Below, piece by piece: positions 24,281 through 29,321 of a stretch of 29,321 nt of DNA. A program made the position numbers and the translations under genes. The notes under the pieces were generated by a model. That model was not told the origin of the DNA, searched no databases, and saw only the letters and a program-made list of their open reading frames with translations. Within the stretch, counting starts at the first letter, position 1, and the number at the start of each line of letters is the position of its first letter. Origin of the DNA: Candidatus Neomicrothrix sp. UBA2131. Lineage in GTDB: Bacteria > Actinomycetota > Acidimicrobiia > Acidimicrobiales > MedAcidi-G1. The DNA is taken from NCBI GenBank assembly GCA_002329075.1, contig DCXR01000018.1:3187-32507 (forward strand). Direction: 5' to 3'.

Positions 24281-25083
24281 GCAGCCACGACGACCGGGCA
24301 CAGGGCCCCATGCTGGGCCGCATCGCCGTCGTCACGGGCGGCGCCCGGGGCATCGGCCGGGCGATCGTGGACCGCTTCGCCGCCGAAGGGGCCACGGTCG
24401 TGATCGGCGACCTCACCGACCCCGGTGAGGTCGGCGCCGGCATCGGCTCTGCCGGACACCGCGAGTGGGTGCCCCTCGACGTCACCGACGAGGCTTCCGT
24501 GTTCGAGTTCGCCCAGTCGGTCGAAGCCGGGCACGGCGGCGTCGACGTGCTGGTCAACAACGCCGGGATCATGGCGGAGCGGTCGATCACCGAGGAGTCG
24601 CTGGCCGAGTGGGACCTCACCATGGCGGTGAACCTGCGCGGCCCGTTCCTCATGGCCAAGCACCTCGTCCCCCTCATGGAGGGCCGGGAGGACGCTTCGA
24701 TCATCAACATGGGCTCGATCGAGGGCCTGGCCGCCAACCGCCTGCACGCCGCCTATGCCACCTCCAAGGGCGGCGTCCACGCCCTGACCCGCGCCCTCGC
24801 CGTCGACCTGGGCCCCCTCGGGATCCGCTGCAACGCCATCGCCCCGGGCTGGATCGACACCGACCTGAACCGGTCCTACGTCGAACGCCACCCCGACCGC
24901 GACCGGGTGGTCGCCGACCTGGCACGCCTGCACCCGATCGCACGGATCGGCGACCCCTCCGACGTCGCCGCCACGGCCTTCTGGCTGGCCTCGTCCGACG
25001 CCGGCTTCGTGACCGGCCAGGTCATCCGGGTCGAGGGCGGCCGCACCGTTCGCCTGTCGCTCCCGGCGGCGCTCGAACCCTGA
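24277..25083 (+). CDS. Short-chain dehydrogenase/reductase (SDR)
   Basis: A 268-residue classical SDR. TGGARGIG (20-27), NNAG (94-97), Asn119, Ser147, Tyr160 and Lys164 (YATSK) are present. Asp45 after the second strand suggests NAD(H), in contrast with the first SDR. The GTG at 24277 overlaps the previous stop as GTGA and is favoured by coupling; an ATG at 24310 lies nearer the domain but lacks a ribosome site. A different cofactor preference in the two SDRs would allow opposite reactions, for example epimerisation by oxidation then reduction, but that is a guess. It ends the six-gene set. Confidence 0.92.
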   Translation: MSSHDDRAQGPMLGRIAVVTGGARGIGRAIVDRFAAEGATVVIGDLTDPGEVGAGIGSAGHREWVPLDVTDEASVFEFAQSVEAGHGGVDVLVNNAGIMAERSITEESLAEWDLTMAVNLRGPFLMAKHLVPLMEGREDASIINMGSIEGLAANRLHAAYATSKGGVHALTRALAVDLGPLGIRCNAIAPGWIDTDLNRSYVERHPDRDRVVADLARLHPIARIGDPSDVAATAFWLASSDAGFVTGQVIRVEGGRTVRLSLPAALEP

Positions 25084-25087
25084 CGAT

Positions 25088-25222
25088 TCAGGCGTCGAGC
25101 AGTGCGGGGACGTCGGCAAGGGAGTCCAGCACCACGTACGGGGTACCGGAAGTCGATGGCGGCCCGGGAAATCGGGAGGGCGCCGTCGATGCCGATCAGC
25201 GGCCCCCGATCGCCACGTTCAT
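25088..25222 (-). pseudogene. Possible frameshifted C-terminal remnant of a HAD-family hydrolase
   Basis: Directly behind putA, an ATG (25222) overlaps its stop and reads MNVAIGGR then TGA. The next frame gives GDRGPLIGIDGALPISR..., and a third gives TPYVVLDSLADVPALLDA and a stop at 25088. Joined over two frameshifts these pieces resemble HAD motif IV (GDR...DI.GA) and the usual HAD C-terminal end with YVVDSLADLPALL. The N-terminal half with the catalytic Asp is missing. The reading is short and tentative; it may be chance. Confidence 0.38.
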
Positions 25223-28200
25223 CCTCCTTCGGCACCCACCAGGTTCCCGAAGCGGTGGAGCGTCCGGCTGACGGCCTGCTCGCGGAGGTACCAGCGCAAC
25301 TCGAGGCGGCCGGAGGCCGTCACGGCCTCGTCGACCAGGTCGACCTCAGCGGCGATGGCGGCACGACGCACCTCGTCGCCGACGGTGCCAACGGCCCGGA
25401 TGCGGCCGAACCTGTGGTCGGAGAGCGAGGCGGCGAACGAGGCGTCGTCCTCGTCGGCCAGGCGGCTCACCCGAGGACCGACACCACAGCGCCGGGCGGC
25501 GGCGAGCACCCGGGCGACCTCGCCGTCGGTGGCGCCGTCGCCGATCCGGACGATCACATCCGGATGTGGCAGGTAGCGCAGCACGTTGGCCTCACAGGAC
25601 AGGCCGCTGGGGTCGTGTTCGACGCCGTAGTGCTCGGCCCACCAGCGATCGTCGTCGGCCACGTGGCCGGCGAGGTCCGCTGACCCTCCGACCGGTCGCC
25701 AGGTGCCGAGTTGGAGCAGGTAGTCGAACCCTCCGGCCTTGGCGCCGGGCCCGATGGAGGAGCGCTTCCAGCCTCCGAAGGGTTGGCGCCGGACGATGGC
25801 CCCGGTGATCGGACGGTTGACGTAGGCGTTGCCCACCTCGACCCGTTCGAGCCAGTGCTCGACCTGCGCCGGGTCGAGGGTGTGGATGCCGCCGGTGAGG
25901 CCGTAGTCGACGGCGTTCTGGAGGTCGATGGCGGTGTCGAGGTCTGGGGCGGCCATCAGGCCGAGCACCGGGCCGAAGCACTCCGTGTGGTGGAAGTCCG
26001 AACCGGGCGCCACGCCGGCCTTGATCCCCGGGGTCCAGCACCGACCCTCGTCGTCGAGCCGGCGGGGCTCGAGGAGCCATCGCTCGCCGGGGGCGAGGGT
26101 GCTGAGGGCGTCGGCCAACTTCCCGGTGGCGGGTCCGATCAGCGGTCCGAAGGTGGTCGCCGGTTCGGTGGCGGAACCGACGACCAGCGAGGCGGCGGCG
26201 TCCACGACCTGTCGGAGGAACCGCTCATCGTGGGCGACGCTTCCGACGAGGATCCCGAGGCTGGCGGCCGAACACTTCTGGCCCTGGTGGCCGAAGGCGG
26301 ACCTCACCAGGTCGGCAGCGGCCAGGTCCAGGTCGGCGCTGGGGGTGACGATCAGGGCGTTCTTGCCGCTGGTCTCGGCGAAGAGCCGCAGGTCGGACCT
26401 CCACGAGCGGAACAGGTCGGCGGTCTCGACGGCACCCGTGAGGATCACGCCGTCGACGGCGGTGACGAGCCGCTGCCCCACCTCGTCGTCGGGCGTGCGA
26501 ACGAAGCGCAGCAGGCCGCCGGGGACGCCGGCGGCCCAGCAGGCCTCGGCGACGATCTCGGCACAGCGGGGGGTTTCGGGGGCCGGCTTGAAGACGACGC
26601 CGTTGCCGGCGGCGAGGGCGGCGACCACACCGCCGCACGGGATGGCGACCGGGAAGTTCCACGGTGGAACGACGGCGACGACGCCCAGGGGCGTGAACTC
26701 TGCGACGGAGATCCGCTCCGATGCAAGGCAGCACTCTGCGTACCAGCGGGCGAAGTCGACGGCCTCGCCGACCTCCGGGTCGGCCTCGGGCAGGGTCTTG
26801 CCGGCCTCGTGCGCCATGGTCACGAGCAGTTCGTCGTGGCGGGCCATGAGTTCGTCGGCCACGCGGCGCAGCACCTGGCGGCGCTCGGACGCCGGGCGCG
26901 CCGACCACTCCGCCTGTGCGGAGCGCACCCCGGCCACCACCGAGTCGACCTCGGCCACGGAGGTCGTCACCGGGGCCCTCGGTGGCAACGCCTCACGGTC
27001 GGACAGCGACGCCAGCCACGTCCGGGTGGAGGACAGTGAGGGGTCGGTGTCGGGTTGGTTGGCGAAGCCGATCTCGGGCACCTCGACGAGCTCGGCCTCG
27101 CGGCGGGGTGCCGAGCCGACTGCCCAACGCATGGTGACGGACTCGCGGAAGCGGTCGGCCTGTTCGGCGAACTCCGGCGTGCCGGGCTGGAGCGTGAAGA
27201 GGTGGCAGAGGAAGTTCTCGGGAGCAGCGTTCTCCTCGAGGCGTCGGAACAGGTAGCTGATCGCCACGTCGAAGTCGTCACGCCCGACGATGGGCGTGTA
27301 GAGCAGCATTCCGCCGGTGGCGTCGAGCACCGATCGGGCCTGGGCGGACGCCATGCCCTGGAGCATCTCGAACTCGACCCGGTCGGCGACGCCCCGTTGT
27401 CGGGCCAGTAGGTGGGTCCAGGCCACATCGAAGAGGTTGTGGCTGGCGAGGCCTATGCGCACGGCCCCGGCGTGGTCGGGGCGCAGTACCCAGTCGATGC
27501 AGCGCTTGTAGTTGGCGTCGACCTCGGCCTTGGTGGTGTAGGGCGCCTGGGCCCAGCCGTGCACCTCGGCCTCGACCCGTTCCATCGCCAGGTTGGCTCC
27601 CTTGACCAGGCGGACCTTGATGCCTGCCCCGCCGGCGGCACGACGACCCTCCGCCCACTCCGTGAGCCGGCGCAGGGCGTCGAACGAATCGGGCAGGTAC
27701 GCCTGCAGGACGATGCCGGCCTCGAGGCCGAGCAGGTCGGGCTCGTCGAGCAGTTCGGTGAACGCCCGGATGGTGAGCTCGAGGTCGCGGTACTCCTCCA
27801 TGTCGAGGTTCACGAAGGTAGGCGGCGACGACGCCATCGCCCGCTGGTAGAGCACGCTGAGCCTGTCCTTTATGCGCTCGGTGGTGTGGTCGAAGGCCCA
27901 GAGGTTGATCTGGCTGGCGATGGCCGAGACCTTGATCGACACATGGTCGACCTCGGGGTCGTCGATCAACCGGAGGGTCTGCTCGAAGCGCCGTCCGGCC
28001 TCGCCGTCCCCGAGTACGGCCTCACCCAGCAGGTTGACGTTGAGTGAGTAGCCCTCGGACCTGCACCTAGCCAGGTGTGCACGACGTTGCTCGGGTTCGG
28101 CATCGACGACGAGGTGGCCGACCAGGTTGCGCATTCGGCGGCGGGCCAACGGCATGACGAGGCCCGGCAGCAGCGCGGCGAGGCGACCGCCGATGCGCAG

Positions 28201-28509
28201 GGCCATCCGGTCGAGTGGACCGAGGAAGCCGGGGAGGTCGCCGGAGGAGACGAGGTGGGCCAGTTCGCTGGCGGCCGCACGGTCGTCGCGGTGGCGGGCC
28301 ACACGGTCGACGAAGCGCATCGTGAAGGCCACGCCTTCGGGGTCGGCGACGAGCCCGGCCAGACGGTCGCCGAGGGTCCGTTCGGCACGGGTCTCGTCGC
28401 CACGGGCCAGGTCGATCCAGCGGGTGACGAGGGCGACGGAGTCTTCGGTGAGGTGGCCGGCCTCGTCGGAGGCGTCATCGGGCGAGTGGGCGGCAGTCGT
28501 CTCGAGCAT
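25219..28509 (-). CDS. putA: Bifunctional proline dehydrogenase / L-glutamate-gamma-semialdehyde dehydrogenase PutA
   Basis: A 1096-residue bifunctional enzyme oxidising proline to pyrroline-5-carboxylate (FAD) and then to glutamate (NAD). The PRODH barrel spans about 20-465 with NLDMEEYRDLELT (234-246) and RLVKGANLAMERVE (300-313). The dehydrogenase domain spans about 510-940: PWNFP (616-620), AETSGKN with Glu712, GQKCSA with nucleophile Cys746, and QPFGGWKRSS. The C-terminal 150 residues end in LRWYLREQAVSRTLHRFGNL, a conserved PutA element. No N-terminal ribbon-helix-helix repressor domain is present, so regulation must be external. ATG 28509 is used because a longer reading would run into the divergent regulator; its GGAGG is unusually close (one base). 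Confidence 0.96.
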   Translation of the reverse strand: MLETTAAHSPDDASDEAGHLTEDSVALVTRWIDLARGDETRAERTLGDRLAGLVADPEGVAFTMRFVDRVARHRDDRAAASELAHLVSSGDLPGFLGPLDRMALRIGGRLAALLPGLVMPLARRRMRNLVGHLVVDAEPEQRRAHLARCRSEGYSLNVNLLGEAVLGDGEAGRRFEQTLRLIDDPEVDHVSIKVSAIASQINLWAFDHTTERIKDRLSVLYQRAMASSPPTFVNLDMEEYRDLELTIRAFTELLDEPDLLGLEAGIVLQAYLPDSFDALRRLTEWAEGRRAAGGAGIKVRLVKGANLAMERVEAEVHGWAQAPYTTKAEVDANYKRCIDWVLRPDHAGAVRIGLASHNLFDVAWTHLLARQRGVADRVEFEMLQGMASAQARSVLDATGGMLLYTPIVGRDDFDVAISYLFRRLEENAAPENFLCHLFTLQPGTPEFAEQADRFRESVTMRWAVGSAPRREAELVEVPEIGFANQPDTDPSLSSTRTWLASLSDREALPPRAPVTTSVAEVDSVVAGVRSAQAEWSARPASERRQVLRRVADELMARHDELLVTMAHEAGKTLPEADPEVGEAVDFARWYAECCLASERISVAEFTPLGVVAVVPPWNFPVAIPCGGVVAALAAGNGVVFKPAPETPRCAEIVAEACWAAGVPGGLLRFVRTPDDEVGQRLVTAVDGVILTGAVETADLFRSWRSDLRLFAETSGKNALIVTPSADLDLAAADLVRSAFGHQGQKCSAASLGILVGSVAHDERFLRQVVDAAASLVVGSATEPATTFGPLIGPATGKLADALSTLAPGERWLLEPRRLDDEGRCWTPGIKAGVAPGSDFHHTECFGPVLGLMAAPDLDTAIDLQNAVDYGLTGGIHTLDPAQVEHWLERVEVGNAYVNRPITGAIVRRQPFGGWKRSSIGPGAKAGGFDYLLQLGTWRPVGGSADLAGHVADDDRWWAEHYGVEHDPSGLSCEANVLRYLPHPDVIVRIGDGATDGEVARVLAAARRCGVGPRVSRLADEDDASFAASLSDHRFGRIRAVGTVGDEVRRAAIAAEVDLVDEAVTASGRLELRWYLREQAVSRTLHRFGNLVGAEGG

Positions 28510-28561
28510 GCCTCCAGTCTGAAGGAACGACCTTCCGTGGTCTTGTACGATCGGGGCCCTG
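28510..28561. promoter_or_regulatory. Short divergent control region of putA and its regulator
   Basis: A 52-base gap separates the divergent starts. GAAGG (28521-28525) and CCTTC (28531-28535) form a 5-bp inverted repeat with a 5-base centre, a possible operator. TACGAT (28546-28551) could be a -10 for the regulator. The gap is so short that both promoters must overlap or one mRNA is nearly leaderless. Confidence 0.4.
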
Positions 28562-29314
28562 ATGGCGTCCGAATCGGACAATTCGACCCCACCCGCCCCT
28601 GACCACGGGTCGACCGGGGCGTTCCAGCCCCTCCTGGAACTGTTCGACTCGCTGCCCCTGGTCATGTTCTGCATGAAGGCCGCCGATGGCCGCTACCTGG
28701 CCGTGAACGATGCCTTCGTCCGTCGATCGGGCCGAAAATCGAAGCGCGACGTCCTCGGCGCCCGGGCGACCGACCTCTTCCCGGCACCACTGGCGGAGCG
28801 CTACGAGGAACAGGACGGGCACGTCTTCGCCAGCGGTGAGCCACTCCGGGACGAACTCGAGTTGATCCGTCGGCCCGACGGGTCGTTCGGCTGGTACCTC
28901 ACGATGAAGTTGCCGATCGAGGAGGACGGCGAGGTCGCGGCGTTGGTGAGCGTGAGCCGAGACCTGGCAACGCCCAGCGAGGAGAGCATCGCCCTCGAGG
29001 CACTGACCCGTGTCGTCGAACTCGTCCAGACCCGCCTCGAAGAGCCGTTGCGGGTGGCCGACCTCGCCGAGGCGGCCGACTGTTCCGAGGCGCAGTTGGA
29101 GCGCCGCATGAAGAAGGTATTCGGCCTGACGGCCACCCAGTACGTCCTGCGGGTACGGGTCGAACGGGCCACCGAGATGCTCACCGGCACCGACGACCCG
29201 ATCGCGGTGATCGCCGCAGCCTGCGGGTTCTACGACCAGGCCGGCTTCACGAGGCAGTTCGCCCGACTGGCCGGCGAGACCCCGGCCCGCTTCCGGGCGT
29301 CGCATTCGGGCTGA
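28562..29314 (+). CDS. PAS-domain AraC-family transcriptional regulator
   Basis: A 250-residue regulator. Residues about 22-135 form a PAS sensor (LFDSLPLVMFCMKAADGRYL, NDAFVRRSG, RRPDGSFGWYLTMKLPI). Residues about 145-246 are an AraC-type double helix-turn-helix (LRVADLAEAADCSEAQLERR and PIAVIAAACGFYDQAGFTRQF). PAS fused directly to an AraC domain is less common than the cupin-AraC form. Divergence from putA across 52 bases makes it the probable activator or repressor of proline catabolism; a small ligand, redox or flavin signal could be sensed, but no cofactor residue is identified. ATG 28562 has no clear ribosome site. Confidence 0.93.
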   Translation: MASESDNSTPPAPDHGSTGAFQPLLELFDSLPLVMFCMKAADGRYLAVNDAFVRRSGRKSKRDVLGARATDLFPAPLAERYEEQDGHVFASGEPLRDELELIRRPDGSFGWYLTMKLPIEEDGEVAALVSVSRDLATPSEESIALEALTRVVELVQTRLEEPLRVADLAEAADCSEAQLERRMKKVFGLTATQYVLRVRVERATEMLTGTDDPIAVIAAACGFYDQAGFTRQFARLAGETPARFRASHSG

Positions 29315-29321
29315 CCGGCGA

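Noticed and set aside
28510..28674. Extended 1151-residue PutA starting at 28674
   Set aside because: The extension overlaps the start of the divergent regulator gene and has no family similarity; ATG 28509 gives the normal N-terminus.
1..29321. CRISPR array, tRNA, rRNA, IS element or phage genes
   Set aside because: No regularly spaced repeats, cloverleaf-like sequence, transposase or integrase reading was found on either strand by eye.

Overview
The window is very GC-rich and densely coded, with many GTG and TTG starts and four-base stop/start overlaps. It holds many flavin enzymes (two luciferase-like monooxygenases, a nitroreductase, two acyl-CoA dehydrogenase-fold proteins), a form II-type molybdenum hydroxylase and an excalibur-domain nuclease. 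This mix suggests a high-GC actinobacterium, possibly an acidimicrobiia-like aerobic heterotroph; that is inferred from gene content, since no marker gene is present. I see no rRNA, tRNA, CRISPR array, insertion sequence or phage gene, and no gene-free stretch over 300 bases.

Layout. 1-939: 3' part of a probably secreted HNH nuclease with a Thr/Pro linker and an excalibur domain. 957-4613 (minus): molybdenum hydroxylase operon in the order small-large-medium. 4737-5863 (minus): a TetR regulator overlapping a macro-domain ADP-ribose hydrolase. An AT-rich divergent promoter region separates these from 5944-9572 (plus): acyl-CoA dehydrogenase-fold flavoprotein, crotonase-like protein, nitroreductase and luciferase-like monooxygenase, probably one catabolic operon. 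9588-11681 (minus): an APC transporter fused to PTS-EIIA-like and TrkA-C-like domains. 11738-13407 (minus): RHH antitoxin, PIN toxin and an epoxide hydrolase-like enzyme. 13463-14584 (minus): a second luciferase-like monooxygenase, divergent from an acyl-CoA dehydrogenase and an SdsA1-type alkylsulfatase (14710-17966). 18075-25083 (plus): six tightly packed genes, MttB-family methyltransferase, DapA-family lyase, PuuC-like aldehyde dehydrogenase, PuuB-like FAD oxidoreductase and two SDRs. 25219-28509 (minus): PutA, with a possible HAD-gene remnant behind it. 28562-29314: a PAS-AraC regulator divergent from putA.

The most interesting region is 18075-29314. A non-pyrrolysine MttB homologue is grouped with an amine/amino-acid oxidase, a DapA-family lyase, an aldehyde dehydrogenase and, on the other strand, PutA with its own sensor-regulator. 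My working hypothesis is catabolism of an N-methylated amino acid, possibly a proline or hydroxyproline betaine, feeding glutamate/2-oxoglutarate. Substrate and pathway order are inference. No corrinoid protein, corrinoid reactivase or transporter is visible in the window.
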